Shown: positions 21,693 to 33,886, counted from the first letter of the stretch. The stretch: 64,000 bases of DNA from Okapia johnstoni (GCA_024291935.2 CM044320.1:34130001-34194000); one strand, 5' to 3'. The notes: a model not told the origin generated them from the letters alone. Made by a program: numbers and translations.

Positions 21693-22174
21693 TCCTTTTT
21701 CACAGTCTTTTCCATTATGGTTTATCACAGAGTATTGATTATAGTTCCCTGTGCTATACAGTGTTATTTCTATGTACATTCTATATATAATAGTTTCCAT
21801 TTGCTAATCCCAAACTCCCAATCCATCCCTCCTCTACTTCTCCTCCCCTTTCACAACCACAAGTCTGTCCTCTATGTCTAGGAGTCTGTTTCTATTTTGT
21901 AGATAAGTTCATTTTTCTCATATTTTATATTTCACATATAAGCAATAGCATATAATATTTGTCTTTCTATGACTTCACTTAGTATGAGAATCTCTAGGTC
22001 CATCCACGTTGCTGCAAAAGGCATTATTTCCTTCTTTGTTTATGGCTGAGTAGTATTCCATTGTACATACATACCACATCTTTATTTATTTGTTGATGGA
22101 TATTCAGGTTTCCACCTTTGTTGGCTTTAATCACATTTAATACAGAAATTGTTCTGTATTCACTTTCTATGAAA

Positions 22175-22860
22175 GTGAAAGTGATTTGTTATCTATTGCT
22201 GGGTAACAGTTACTCCAAAATGGTTTAAATGTTTATTATTCACACACCTTCTGAGGTTCAGAAATCCAGGAGCAACTTAGCTGAGTAATTTTAACTCAGA
22301 ATTTCTCACATGGTTTCCATCACAATGTTGTCTGGGGCTGCAGTTGTCTTTGAGAACTTGACTGGGACTCCCAAGCTCATTCACATGGCTGTTGCCTGGA
22401 GGCTTCAGTTTTTTACCATGTGGGCATATCCACAGAGCTACTCACAACAGGTTAGTTGGCTTTCCCCAGAGTGAGGTATCCAAAAGAGAGAGAGAACAAG
22501 ACAGAGGCCACAGTGTCCTTTATAACCCAATTTCAGAAGTAATCTAACACCATTTCTGTGCTGTGCTGTGCTTAGTTGCTCAGTTGTGTCCGACTCTGCG
22601 AGCCTGTGGACTGTAGCCTGCTGTGCTCCTCTGTCTATGGGGATTCTCTAGGCAAGCATACTACAGTGGGTTGCCTTGCCCTCTTCCAGGGGATCTTCCC
22701 AACCCAGGTCTCCCAGGTCTCCCACATTGCAGGCAGATTCTTTACCATCTGAGCCACCACAGTCTATTACACAGGCCAATTTTGTAGAAGGAGACTATAC
22801 ATGGGAGTGTGAAAGATAGGGTGCCATCTTGGAAGCTGGCTACTGCAGTTCATTCTCTGG
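22175..22860 (-). mobile_element. MLT1-like (ERVL-MaLR) LTR, antisense
   Basis: Starts TTGTTATCTATTGCTGGGTA (the complement of the LTR 3' end) and carries GGTTTAAATGTTTATTATTC and TTTATAACCCAATTTCAGAAG. It ends near CCATCTTGGAAGCTGGCTAC, and the Bov-tA at 22558-22757 splits it. Same type as the LTR at 9835-10790. It encodes no protein. Confidence 0.6.
22558..22757 (-). mobile_element. Bov-tA SINE, antisense, nested in LTR
   Basis: GCTTAGTTGCTCAGTTGTG to ACCATCTGAGCCACC. It contains a small local duplication (CCAGGTCTCCCAGGTCTCCC at about 22703-22722). Confidence 0.92.
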
Positions 22861-23037
22861 GTCCTAATGATTCATCTCCCTTCCACCTGCAAAATACACT
22901 CATCCCTTTCTCAAGGGGCCCCAAATCTCATCCCCTTAGACCATCATCTCAAAGGCTAGAATACTGTCCTCTAAATCAGGTCTAGGTGCAGATGTAGTTT
23001 CCTAGAGTATGGCTCCTTTCTGTGTGTAGACCTGTTG

Positions 23038-23081
23038 ACAAAAACAAAAAACAAAAAACAAAAAACAAAAAACAAAAAACA
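23038..23081. repeat. (CAAAAAA)n heptamer repeat
   Basis: A first CAAAAA unit followed by several CAAAAAA units in a row, ending CACTGACACTG. Confidence 0.92.
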
Positions 23082-23328
23082 CTGACACTGAACAGGCAAT
23101 GTTTAGACAGGCATGGGATAACCATCATAGAGACTTTTGCTCAAAAATGGGAAAAGTAAGAGGCACACAGGAATCCTTAGCTGTTTGGAACTCCAACTGG
23201 TCAAACATGGAAGACTCAGTCATACTCCTGACCAGGAGTTACTCTGCATCATTCTTGGCTGTAGACTCTTGCTTCTTTGCTCTGAGTCATCCTTCTCCTT
23301 TCATGAAGATTAGCATGTGTTTGCTAAT

Positions 23329-23553
23329 GGACTTTCCAGGTGATGCTAGTGATAAAGAATCTGCCTGCCAATGCAGGACACACAGAAGATGTGGGTTCAA
23401 TCCTTGGGTTGGGAAGATCCCCTGGAGTAGGAAATGGCAACCCATTCCAGTATTCTTGCCTGGGAACTAACTCCCATGGACAAAGAAATCTGGCAGGCTT
23501 CAGTCCACAGGGTCGAAAAGAGTCAGACACAATGAGCACGACATGTGTTCACA
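23329..23553 (+). mobile_element. Bov-tA SINE, sense
   Basis: Head GGACTTTCCAGGTGATGC, B-box GTGGGTTCAATCCTTGGG, body to GTCAGACACAATGAGCAC. A small insertion (ACTAACTC) follows CTTGCCTGGGA. Confidence 0.92.
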
Positions 23554-24477
23554 GCTGAGTATTTTTTTTGACCTGCTTCTTGTCAGTAGAGTTTGGGGGC
23601 CCCAAAACTCTATGGTCTATTTTCATTTTATCCTTTTCTCTGTAACTTACTATCAAAACTGAAATAATTCTTTAAAAATGTTATGGGCTTTCTGTGAATA
23701 CTCTTGGGGTTTACTCCATTAGGTAAAGCCCCATAAATCTCTTTGAGAAAGGCCTTCCTAAAGGCCTAAGATTCTACTGAGGGACAGTGTCCCTAATCAT
23801 CTTAAAAGTCCTGTTATTTGGTTGTGAATCAAACTCTTAAAATCTTTACAGGGCCTTAATCTGAATGAATAGTACTCTGAGGGACACTGTTTTCCTGGAA
23901 GCAGCCTCTATTTGATCTTTGCTTGAAAGCCCTTTTTAAAATTTATCATTGTTTGTCATTTGGAAGGGCTGAGAATGTCCAAAATCATTGTTTATCATTT
24001 CCTAGCATGCTCATTTTAACAGTTCTTCATATAACAGTCTTACTTTCTATAAGCAGTGAGAAGAAACCAGGTACCACTTTAACAGTCTGGCTAGAAATAT
24101 CATCAGCTGGATGACCGACTCCATTGGATGCATTTTCTACTTTCTCCTATAGCTCCAGATGATGGCGTGGTTAAACTCTCTGCCATTTCATAACAAGGAT
24201 CTCCTTTCATCTAGTTTCCAATGTGATTTTCCTCAATTTCCTTTAAATCCTCACTATCAGTTTCCTCAAAGTCCAAAATTATATGAATAATGTATTCAAG
24301 GCACTTTAAAGTTTCACTAATACTCTCCTCAAAATCTTACAGCTTTTACACTTTCTACTCATTGCTTGGTTCCAAAGCTGTTCTCACATTTTGGGTTTTT
24401 GTTACAAATACTTCTAGGTAACAAAATCTTTACAATAATTATTCCAGATGAACAGATTATTCCTAATTCCAGATTGG

Positions 24478-24560
24478 GATATGAAAACCTCATGGTTATG
24501 ACTAGCTCAAGGTCACACAGCCAGTATGTGGATGAATTATGACTCAGATTTAAGAATAAT
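24478..24560 (-). mobile_element. MIR-type fragment, antisense
   Basis: AGCTCAAGGTCACACAGCCAG followed by TATGTGGATGAATTATGACTC matches the conserved antisense core of MIR. Confidence 0.65.
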
Positions 24561-24955
24561 CAAAGTGTATCACCCTTCCTCACCCTTCACACACAATACC
24601 ACACTCTCTCTGGAGGAAAGAAAGGCAAGCAAAATTTATAAATAATTTGGAATTGCTGAAGTCTTGACAGGAACTTCAAATTATACAGTTCTAGGTGGCC
24701 CCATTTTAACTGTATTCTATGGTTTTGTACTGTCCAGTGCAGAGACCCTGAGTCCCTAGATGGTCCCATTTTATAAATGAGGAACCTGGGAAGTATTAGG
24801 ATCAAGATTTAAACAAGGGCCAATTAACTTCAAAATACCTTATTTTCCAAGTGTCCAACCATGCACATCACGCCATACTCATTCATGTTTGAATGATGTT
24901 GAAGGCACTATGAAGGAGGGACAGAATAGGACTAACTATGTGCTCCTACATCTAT
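24561..24955. other. Single-copy sequence
   Basis: No gene or clear repeat. Confidence 0.5.
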
Positions 24956-25074
24956 GTACTTGGGGTTCCTCAACCACAAAAATGGGAAATAGTGGGTTTC
25001 CCATAGGAATATTGCCGTGACTGAATGAGGCAATGCATGTAAAGCTTAGCAGTACCTGACCTACTGTAAGCTTT
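24956..25074 (+). mobile_element. MIR SINE, sense, cut by a Bov-A
   Basis: TTCCTCAACCACAAAAATGGG, GACTGAATGAGGCAATGCATG and TAAAGCTTAGCAGTACCTGAC follow MIR order. The Bov-A at 25075 ends it. Confidence 0.65.
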
Positions 25075-25202
25075 CGATGCCTGGGTGCTCGGTTGTGTCT
25101 GACTTTTTTATGCAACCCCATAGACTGTACCCTGCCGGGCTCCACAGTCCATGGGATTCTTCAGGCAAGAATACTGGAGTGGGTTGCCATTTCCTCCTCC
25201 AG
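25075..25202 (-). mobile_element. Bov-A SINE monomer, antisense
   Basis: GGTGCTCGGTTGTGTCTGAC to GGGTTGCCATTTCCTCCTCC. The short 7-bp repeat AAGCTTT flanks it at 25068-25074 and 25203-25209. Confidence 0.88.
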
Positions 25203-25209
25203 AAGCTTT

Positions 25210-27166
25210 ACATAAGCATCCTCATATGGTCAGTACTCAAGAGGTTTGCATTCTAGCCCTTGGGCTGCATGGTCACCTCAACTTCTCAAGGCCCTGCTTC
25301 AGGTGTGCTTCAAAACAAAGGTAGAAATAACCCACTCTGGATGCTACTACGACTTGATGAGGAAAAATGAAATGAATTACATGACCAGCACTGAGTTCCA
25401 TAGCAGAAAGTTATTCCAGAAGTCTGGCCTTCTGTACCACCATCTCCGAGGGTATGAAAGAACCTCATTCTGAGTTGGTAATGCCCCTTTGGCTCCAGGC
25501 TGGAGCCGGCGCTTCATTAAAAACTGTGAGCTGTGCCAATTTGTCTGGGGCTTTATGAGGCAGATGAAAGAGGGCCTCGGAAGAGACTATCGGTTCCACC
25601 GTGGCTCAGGCTGGGTGTTCGCCCCCAGACTCGTGTGGTGAGATGAAGGCCGCCCTCAAGGGCCAGGGCATTGATCTTGTCCCCAGGGGTTGGAATGTGG
25701 CTCCAGCCTTCTCCCCAGGCCTCTTGAGGCTCCGCAGTGGACCCCACACTTTCCCAGGTTTATTCCTAGTGGCATCTGGTCTCACAAGGTAGGAAAGTAT
25801 GAATTTGGAGCTTTGCAGTCATTTTTATGTAACAATGTTTTAATACATAAGATGTTAGAGTCAAGCTTTCTATGCTTTCCAAACGGTGTCTGTATTTTGA
25901 TTTTTTTAATGTGCTCCTGAACAAGGCTGTCTGCCAGCACAGGCCAAATCTGGTTAAGAAGGGCTCCCGTACCTGGAAAGGGTCCCTTGAGAAAGCACTT
26001 CAAGTCATTTATCCAGTGCTGGCTGGTTTTGCTCTTCTTGGCTTGGAGACTGTCAACTTTCCACCAGACCTGCCGCATAGTAGGGCACATCCTCTCTGAG
26101 AGGACGAGTGAGCCAGGAGAGAGCAGGTTGCAGGGACGACGGCTATAAAGCAGATGTTATTAGTGGGCGCTGGGTGAGGTTGGGAGGCTGAGTACAGTAG
26201 CTTTATTTCAGCCTCCAAGGTGGGCCGCAAGACTGTGGTCTAGAAGGAAAGCTGCTCCCATTTGGCCAAGCCTGGCATTCTGAGAATCCCCAGGCGAAGA
26301 AACACTTCTGCCCGGTGTGTAAATTCAGAGCTCGGGTCTGGAAGGAGCAATGTTGATGAAGTACAACATTTGGGGCACAGGCTTGAGCTCTCTAAAAAAG
26401 ATGCCAATTGAGAACTGGGAGCAAGGAGTTTAAAAAATATCTCATGACCACCCAGTTTTTATTTTGTTTTGATTATTCTTAAAGTAATAAGCCCGATGAA
26501 CAATAATTTAAAAAAAAGAAAGAAAAGAAAAGAGGAAAAAAAGACAAGTGAAAATCAGATATTTTAGAAACTGGTTTTCCATCATGAAAGGGGCTCAGCT
26601 GTCTGAATTATGCATGTAGCTGGATCTGGGGCTGAGAGGCTCATAATTTAGGTTAGGATACATGCGCCACATTTGGTATATGGGACTCTAGGTCTTCTTC
26701 CTGCCACTCTGATGTCTTCGTCCTGAAAGGGAATCTGGGTAATTCCATGTCCCCATGCCCCCTTCGAGGTCTAGAGAGACTCCCTTGGCAGATGGTGATA
26801 GCATTGAACTTCCTATAGGATAGCTCAACACTTGCCTAGTAGTTTGTGTTTGGATTTCTTTTTTTTTTTTTCTCTCCCAGAGAATTGAAATAAGGATAAT
26901 TCTTTGACTCCGAATTTGCCCAGCTTTAGATAAGTGTACCCCATACCATCAGGGAGTCTGCAGTTCTTCTGAGTGTTTCCTGACCAAGCCCCTGGGTTAA
27001 ATGCCTTTCCTGATGCTTCACCTTGTCATGGTCTCCCTTCCAACCCTCTTATTCACATATTCCCTTAGGAAGATTTTAGTAAAATGTTCTGGTGATCATC
27101 TCTAGAACTGGAAATAATAAAAGAGAATGATTTAAGTAGAGGCCAGATTTATCTCACTGAGTTGTG
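25210..27166. other. Single-copy sequence, GC-richer 25.5-26.4 kb, no gene proven
   Basis: No recognisable repeat except an A/G-rich patch at about 26505-26546. The stretch 25495-26400 is richer in G and C than its surroundings and has several short frames on both strands, none with a domain. A pyrimidine run ending TCTCTCCCAG (26857-26880) looks like a 3' splice site, but no matching exon is apparent. Confidence 0.5.
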
Positions 27167-27178
27167 TTTGAGCATTTC

Positions 27179-27316
27179 TAAGTGTGAAAGTGAAAGTGTC
27201 AGTCGCTCAGTTGTGTCCGACTCTTTGTGACCCCATAGACTGTAGCCTGCCAGGTTCCTCTGTCCATAGGATTCTCCAGGCAAGGATACTGGAGTGGGTT
27301 GCCATTCCCTTCTCCA
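27179..27316 (-). mobile_element. Bov-A SINE monomer, antisense
   Basis: GTGAAAGTGAAAGTGTCAG, then GTTGTGTCCGACTCTTTGTG, to GGGTTGCCATTCCCTTCTCC. Perfect 12-bp target duplication TTTGAGCATTTC at 27167-27178 and 27317-27328. Confidence 0.94.
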
Positions 27317-27328
27317 TTTGAGCATTTC

Positions 27329-29216
27329 AAGTTCAAGTTATATGACTGTGTGTGTATAACGAACAACCACCCAGATGATCCCCAAAAGGATGTAGGCACA
27401 TTGCAGATAGAGATGCTGTTCCTCACAGATTTGTCTGCTGTACAAAATTACCTTTACAAAAATTAATGATACTTATGATTTTTTGCCACCCTTTTGACCT
27501 TATGGAAATTACGACCACTTCACAAGGCTCCAAGGCCAGTGCATAGATGTGAACTCTTTGCGGTGGTGTAACTTATTTGGTTGGACTGCATGTTTAAACT
27601 GGAGAGGGTTAAAAGGAAATACTGCCCAATTTCCATAGCTCTTCAAGGAGGAGTACAACTATTGTGTGCCAAAGCCTAAATATTTAAAATAGAAAGCACT
27701 GAGACAGACTGGAAGCTTGGGCACATCCAGGAAAAGTATTTTTAACTTCCCAAGTTTCAAGCATGTAGTCAAACTGTTAATTCATTGCTCTGCGCATTCA
27801 TTCATTCTGTAGTCCTTTCCTTTCCTACTCAGCCTTGTTAGTTTCTGTATTCAGAGTGGTTTTGCTTTCCTGTTGTGATTTGTAAAGCAATCTCACTAAC
27901 TTCAGGGTTTGGTTGGTTCAGTATTAGGAGTGGCTAGTGGATCCTTCCAAATACAGACTGGAGAGCAATGTAGAACTGAGAATTAATGCAGAGAAAAGAA
28001 CTGAACTAAGAAAGTTAGAGATAAAAGTTGGGCCCACAACAAAACCTGAGAGGCAAGAGAGATGATCTTTGGTCTCTTGATCTCTGCGATCTACATTGTT
28101 TTTCTCACATTGAGAGGAGTGTTGTGCTCCATCTTTGTCTTGCTATCATCTGAAACAAAAGTCCATACTAACACGATGGTAATTGGAGGTGCCTTTCTCT
28201 CCAGGGGCTTCAGAAGTAGAAATAGTATTGATCACAGAGGATAGTGCTTAACTCCAGAAGTGAATGTCTAATGGTGGACTTTGATTTTTGTGTCATTTGA
28301 TGAACATAGGTTGTCTGAAAGCAGACTTCTACAGTGAGTGACCTGTATGATCCACTAGAGAATTGTCCACTCAGATCATTATTCTGCCAGCCCACTCAAA
28401 GAGCTTCATAGATGTTAATGTTCAGTATGACATACAGGTAGCGAATAGGTTGACAAGTTCTTGACTGTTTAGCATAAAGAAAACTGAGAAACAGAGAGGT
28501 TAGGGAGGCTTAGGGGAGAGACTAGAAACCATCAGTAGTTTTTAAGCTAATCTCTTTTTGCTCTGTAACCTCATCATATACTTGACAATTTTCAGGAAAT
28601 AGGCCTCAGACCCTTTGAATGAAAATTTTTAGTGATACAGTGGCAAATTAATACAGAGTGATTGCTAATAAAACCACATCTCTGCACTCCATGGTTACAA
28701 AAATTTTGAATTACTGAATTACTGCTTTCCCTAAGTAATTTTGATCAGATAGTAACCATACATTCCTTTCCCCAAAATGTATATTTATTCAGAGAATTTC
28801 TAATTGCATTGGATATTTATATCTGATACAAACTAATATAACTTGGTAGTTGAAAAAAGTACTGTATTATTGATGAAGGCAAATAGTTCAACATTTTTTT
28901 ATAAACTGAAAATCAGTGTATAGAACAATTTGAATTTTTTTCCTACTAGGGATAGTATTATCAATTTTCAGTATTCCAGTAGTCTGGCATACTATTCTAT
29001 TTTTAACTACCGAATCATCACATTTTACTTGGTATAGTACTGTCATTATTTTAAGTGTCTGAAACCTGAGTCAATTATGTCTCAAGATTAAGAGCAATAA
29101 CTCAAATTTTTAACTGTAATGAAAAGACAATGTGATGTGCAGACTAAAAGTCTAGACAGATCTACAATGTGTAAGATACAAAAAAGCAACTGGATTGTAC
29201 TACGCCAAGCTTCTAA
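27329..29216. other. Single-copy sequence
   Basis: About 1.9 kb without recognisable repeats or genes; AT-rich towards its right end. Confidence 0.5.
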
Positions 29217-29225
29217 TGCAAAAAT

Positions 29226-29449
29226 TGGGCTTCCCAGGTGGCACAGTGGTAAAGAATCTGCCTGCTAGTGCAGGAGATGCGAGAGATGAGGGTTTGATCC
29301 CCGGGTCAGGAAGATCCCCTGGAGGAGGAAATGGCAACCTGCTCCAGTATTCTTGCCTGGAAAATTCCATAGACAGAGGAGCCTGGCAGGCTACAGTCCA
29401 TGGGGTCACGCAGAGTTGGACACAACTAAGCTGCTAAGCACATACATAT
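29226..29449 (+). mobile_element. Bov-tA SINE, sense
   Basis: Complete copy from GGGCTTCCCAGGTGGCAC to GCTGCTAAGCACATACATA. Flanks TGCAAAAAT (29217-29225) and TGCAAGAAT (29450-29458) are a 9-bp duplication with one mismatch. Confidence 0.94.
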
Positions 29450-29458
29450 TGCAAGAAT

Positions 29459-30159
29459 ATTTCTTAATTTTGTTCAAAGTTTTTTCAAACCAGAAGAATA
29501 TGAACACAATATTATTGAACTCTAAATATGGTAAAGAAGATGAAACAAGTCATAAATGCATTCTTTGAAACAAAAACTACATGGTACTATCAATAAAAGA
29601 GAGCTTTTGAAATAAAAAGTTCACAAAAGCCTCCTTTAAATTATTAACAAAGAGATGATATTATTTGACAATACAAGAACCAAAGGGAAATATCTGAAGT
29701 TGGCTCATAAGTATCTCCTCAGTAGTCTTCAGACTGTTAGAGTCAGAAAAAGCTTTTGTCAACAGCTGGAAAATTTCTCATGAAAAATTTATGCGTTATT
29801 TAAAAATGACACAATGCTTTTTTTTAAGGCAGCATTTAAAAATATTAAGTAACATTTCTTATTAATCTTTTTCCATTCCTTACATATTTTCCCTTTCATG
29901 TGAGTGACTTGATTTTTTGAATATTTATTTTTATTAAAATTATTTGCAAGTACTTTATTTTAGGATGACAATGTGTATTTAATGTTTACACTTATATATA
30001 TAAAATTTTCCTGGAGATGATTTTAGTTTGTAAATGTTGTATGGGAATGTATGACAATCTTAGTTGCACTGACATTTCATATGAAATAAATTAAATTTAA
30101 AAATTCAAAATACTTTGTGTTAGGTGAAATACATACAAATATAGCATTGTCATTTTGTA
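29459..30159. other. AT-rich single-copy sequence
   Basis: No gene or clear repeat; long A and T runs. Confidence 0.5.
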
Positions 30160-30169
30160 CTGTATTGCA

Positions 30170-30305
30170 GCTGGAGAAGGGCATAGCAATTCACTCCAGT
30201 ATTCTTGCCCGGAGGATCCCATGGACAGAGAAGCCTGGCCAGCTACAGTCCATGGGGTTGCAAAGAGTCGGATACAACTGAAGCGACTTAGTATGCTTGC
30301 ACGTG
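30170..30305 (+). mobile_element. Bov-A SINE monomer, sense
   Basis: GCTGGAGAAGGGCATAGCAA to GAAGCGACTTAGTATGCTTG. The perfect 10-bp repeat CTGTATTGCA flanks it at 30160-30169 and 30306-30315. Confidence 0.94.
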
Positions 30306-30315
30306 CTGTATTGCA

Positions 30316-31007
30316 ATCACTAATAGTTTCTACTCAGAAATATGCTAATTTTAGTTTTTAAAGGGCTTTGGACTCCTAAAGTATTTCATGCCTAATTCAC
30401 TACTCAAATTCAAAATTTAAAAAGACATATGTTAGTACAATATTTTCAAAGATTTTTTACAATTACCATATTATAGACATGCAAACTGAGAGATGTGGGC
30501 TATGTCTCTGATACTGACGTCCACATTTATATAGTTATTGGTGTAATTTAAAAATTACAGTTGCAGCTTTGTAAAAATTCATTAGTGTTAATGACACTAT
30601 TAATCTTCCAACTAGTTCTAGTGGATTGACAAAGTTAAATGTTTATCAAAGTATTACCTACAAATAGTTTAAAAACCAAATAACGTTGAATGGCTTTCGA
30701 CAAAACAGTAGTTACCTGTTTTTCACCTCTATTTCTGTCCTGATGCCCAGAAGTAGTAATTTTGAACACTTTTATATGTATTTTTTGGTGTTTACCTTCT
30801 AATATTTTGATTTATCAAATTTCTATGTTGTATTTATTGACGTCTCCCAGTACTGTCTTCAATTTCTGCTCAAATACAATATTGAATCTTTTCATTGTTA
30901 CGACCATGTTAATAGTTTTACACTACCGAGTAGTATGCTATTGTATATTTTTCTTTCTGTACTGTTTTTTTCTTCTACCTGGAGGTAATGTTACTATGGT
31001 GACTTCA
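30316..31007. other. AT-rich single-copy sequence
   Basis: No gene or clear repeat. Confidence 0.5.
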
Positions 31008-31226
31008 GGGCTTCCCAGTTGGTGCTAGTGGTAAAGAACCCACATACCAATGCAAGTAGATGTAATAAACCCAGGTTCAATCCCCGGGTTGGGAAGATCC
31101 CCTGGAGAAGGAAATGGCAACCCACCCCAGTATTCTTGCCTGAAGAATTCTATGGACAGAGGAGCCTGGTGGGCTACAGACCATGGGGTTGCAAAGAGTT
31201 GGACATGACTGAGCAACTAACAGTTT
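31008..31226 (+). mobile_element. Bov-tA SINE, sense
   Basis: Head GGGCTTCCCAGTTGGTGC, B-box CAGGTTCAATCCCCGGG, body to GGACATGACTGAGCAACTAA. The exact flanks are unclear. Confidence 0.92.
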
Positions 31227-33878
31227 TCTAAGAAAATGTGATGGAGCCTCCCCATACCCTCCAACAGCTTCATAACAGGTTTACTAATACACTGGGCTGC
31301 ACAGTTAAGGCTGTCAGGTGGTTTCTTACTTCCATTCCTTCCACCTCCACCTTTGGGGAAGGGAAAGATCTGAAGGCATCGTTTGTTTACAGTGCGGAGC
31401 ATCACCATTGCCTTTCTCTGTGCTTCATGTCTAGACTCTCCCTGACTCAATTTCTCCAGGGGAAACATTGCCAGGGCGAAAACCTTTGTCTCCTATGGTG
31501 GGGGTGGAGAGGGAGTGACAGTGTAGGGTGGGAGTGGGACTCAGGGCCCAAGAATTCCTCCTACAGACTTTCAGACAGGTCTTCTCTTTTCAGTGCCTTG
31601 GCCTTATCTCTAACAGGCACCATGAATTCTGGAGTTTTCCAGGGTTTGCTTCTCAAAGCTGTATCTCCCTTCAAGTCCTCCCACCACCCCTTAACACGTC
31701 AGGCACTGAATTTAGCTTTCCTCCTCTCAACTAAGTAATTCACAGTTCTACTGTTAACTTTTGCCATTTTGATTCACGGCTGTAGATGATTTGATTTTCA
31801 TCAAAAATATATAATATGGTTTGTTTCCTATTTTTCTTGTCTTGAGAAGATTTTTGAGAGGGGATTGGACCTATCTTTGCTCTTCCATCTTAAAACTGGA
31901 TGTCTTTTATGGATTTTTTAAGAAGGCTTTCTTTTTATTTTCTGGCTAGCAGTCTGTGGTATAATGGTCCAGCGGTCTTAAAAATCCATAGGGATTCATA
32001 GAGTTCCTTTATATTCAGGAGATATTTTGGTTTAGGGCTCTTTGGTAGCAAACAACATAGTCCACATCTGGTTAACTCAAACTGACAAAATCCAAGCACA
32101 GGCTGAGTGGCTAGATCATGGCCAGGATAGAGCCCGGGAAGCACTAAGCATGTAAGTTAACAGGAACTAATGGGCAGTCTCTCCACTGGGCTGTTTTGAG
32201 AGGATTGCACCTCACCATTCCTGTTCTTTCATCACTTCACTCAAGAGTCAAATTCCAAGAAGAAAAATATGATTGTCCAAACTGGGATCACATGCCCACT
32301 TTTTAAGAATTCTTAGCCAAAAGAAAGGGGAAGGGATGTTGGCAGGCAAAACAAAGCAAATAAATAAATAGATGTCCACCCAGGCGATAATTTTATAGGG
32401 TTGGAGAGGTTAATGGAAGCTGGCTCTGCTTTTCTGAGATCTTTCAGGCAAAACTCTCCTTGGGATGTGCCAGTAGTACTGGCAGGTCACTTTTTATTAC
32501 ATTGTGTCTGGCTGGTACAAGCTGTCCACTGAGGAGAGACAGAGTGCACTTGCCACCTAGAATCCACCCGAAATCTCTTCAGGAGGACTCTCTTGAAGTG
32601 CTTTCCATAGGATGTTTTGGGCTAGAGTTCTTTGGCATGGAATTCAGGAATCTTTCTAGGAAGTGAGTGATTTATTTATTTATTTTTTTCACTCAAGTCC
32701 AAACAGTTTCTCTCTAGGAAGAGTCCCTGATGTAATCATGCAGTTTTCAGTGAGGAGAAAGTTTAGTTCTTTCCTCTAGGTTCCTACGAGGACATAGGGT
32801 CATACGTCTCAGATTTGCAGGGCAGTCAACAGAGTGATTTATGACTCACCGTTTCACGAGTTAGCTTCGCTCAAGCATTTGAGAGAAGAAAGAACAATCA
32901 AGTATGTTCTCCTGTGTTCTCGTCTTTACAGATCAAATGGTAATCTTTGTAGCCAAGCACCCATCTAAAATAACATCGATATTCCAGTCTCAAGGGGTAA
33001 GCCAGTCTCAAAAGTTTGTGAATTGTCAGCATAATTAAACCAAGGCTCTGGCGTAGCCCAAAGACATTTCCCAGAAACTTTAGGCCCCAGAGAAGAGTTA
33101 TGTCAAACAGATAGAATAGTTTCAGATTTCTTGAGAAAAGGAAAATTACAGTAATATTTATAAGGGGAATCTGTACAAATCCAATGTTTTCCTAAAGTCA
33201 TCAGTTCTCAGACTTCAGGATGAGAGTGCTTTTGAATAAATAATCTGGAGTTAGTGTGAATTTTTGGAGTTTGGAAAATTTAATAGCAAAGTTAGCCTCA
33301 GGAACATTGCCCTCTTCTGGAAGTAGTATTAAATATCTTTTCTGCTGGAAAGTGTAATAATACAATATGAATTTAATGAGCAACATATAGGTAACAGGTC
33401 TTTTTTCTAAACTTTGCCAATCAGATGGACATGTTTCAGCTAGCCAGAAGTTGAGATATGAATAGAAATATCACATAATATTGGAATGCTAACAAAGTTA
33501 GAGCCTGAGAATTGTGATACACATTGGCTAGTTTAGCTAGTTTAGTTTCAGAAGACTTGGCTGTTAACAAATGGATGTAAAACATCATTTATCTTAGTGC
33601 AAGTCATCCATGGATTCATCCTGATTTTCCAGAAGAAGCTGAACAGCAAGGGAGAATGAGAGACAAGTATTGACTCTAAGGAAGGGATGAGACAGACACT
33701 CAAATAACTTCCGTTTGTTGTCTCAATGAATGTCCAAGTGGGGCCTTAAAAGACAGAGATGGCTAAAGTTAATGTGGCCTGGAAGCAGCAGACTGAATTT
33801 AGCAAAGCCCAAAAGTGGGTTGATCACTGGGGAGATGACTCAGCAAATTTTAAGCCTCACAGTTATAACAAAGATAAG
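31227..33878. other. Single-copy sequence, low repeat content
   Basis: About 2.65 kb without a recognised young repeat. It holds the longest frame outside recognised repeats (166 codons, plus strand, 31238-31738), which has no domain, signal peptide or membrane segment that I can see and is overlapped by minus-strand frames. I do not call it a gene. Confidence 0.5.
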
Positions 33879-33886
33879 AAGTGATT

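Larger units (their letters stand above)
20906..22130 (-). mobile_element. L1 3' region, antisense, interrupted by three SINEs
   Basis: The left part (20906-20983) has GGAAGTATAGTTGATGTACA. The right part (21689-22130) carries the antisense 3' UTR (TAGTTCCCTGTGCTATACAG, TCCCAAACTCCCAATCCATC) and the end of ORF2 (TCTAGGTCCATCCACGTTGC, GAGTAGTATTCCATTGTAC). Bov-tA copies and dinucleotide repeats fill the middle. No open frame of note remains. Confidence 0.88.
22861..24432 (-). mobile_element. Probable MaLR internal sequence, antisense
   Basis: Follows the LTR directly. It has blocks I associate with MaLR internal regions in antisense (GTTAAACTCTCTGCCATTTC, CCTCACTATCAGTTTCCTC, and the end GTTACAAATACTTCTAGGTAAC, which complements the region just inside the 5' LTR). 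No protein frame is present. The second LTR expected at the right is not recognisable. Contains a simple repeat and a Bov-tA. Confidence 0.45.

Noticed and set aside
21495..21881. 128-codon plus-strand frame with a HTHTHT run
   Set aside because: It reads through an antisense Bov-tA, a (CA)n microsatellite and antisense L1.
25495..25780. CpG-island promoter
   Set aside because: G+C rises, but CG dinucleotides are too few and scattered, with no TATA/initiator context or downstream exon.
31238..31738. 166-codon plus-strand frame as a gene
   Set aside because: No domain, signal peptide or conserved motif is visible, minus-strand frames overlap it, and there is no splice or promoter context. 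It stays a chance frame.
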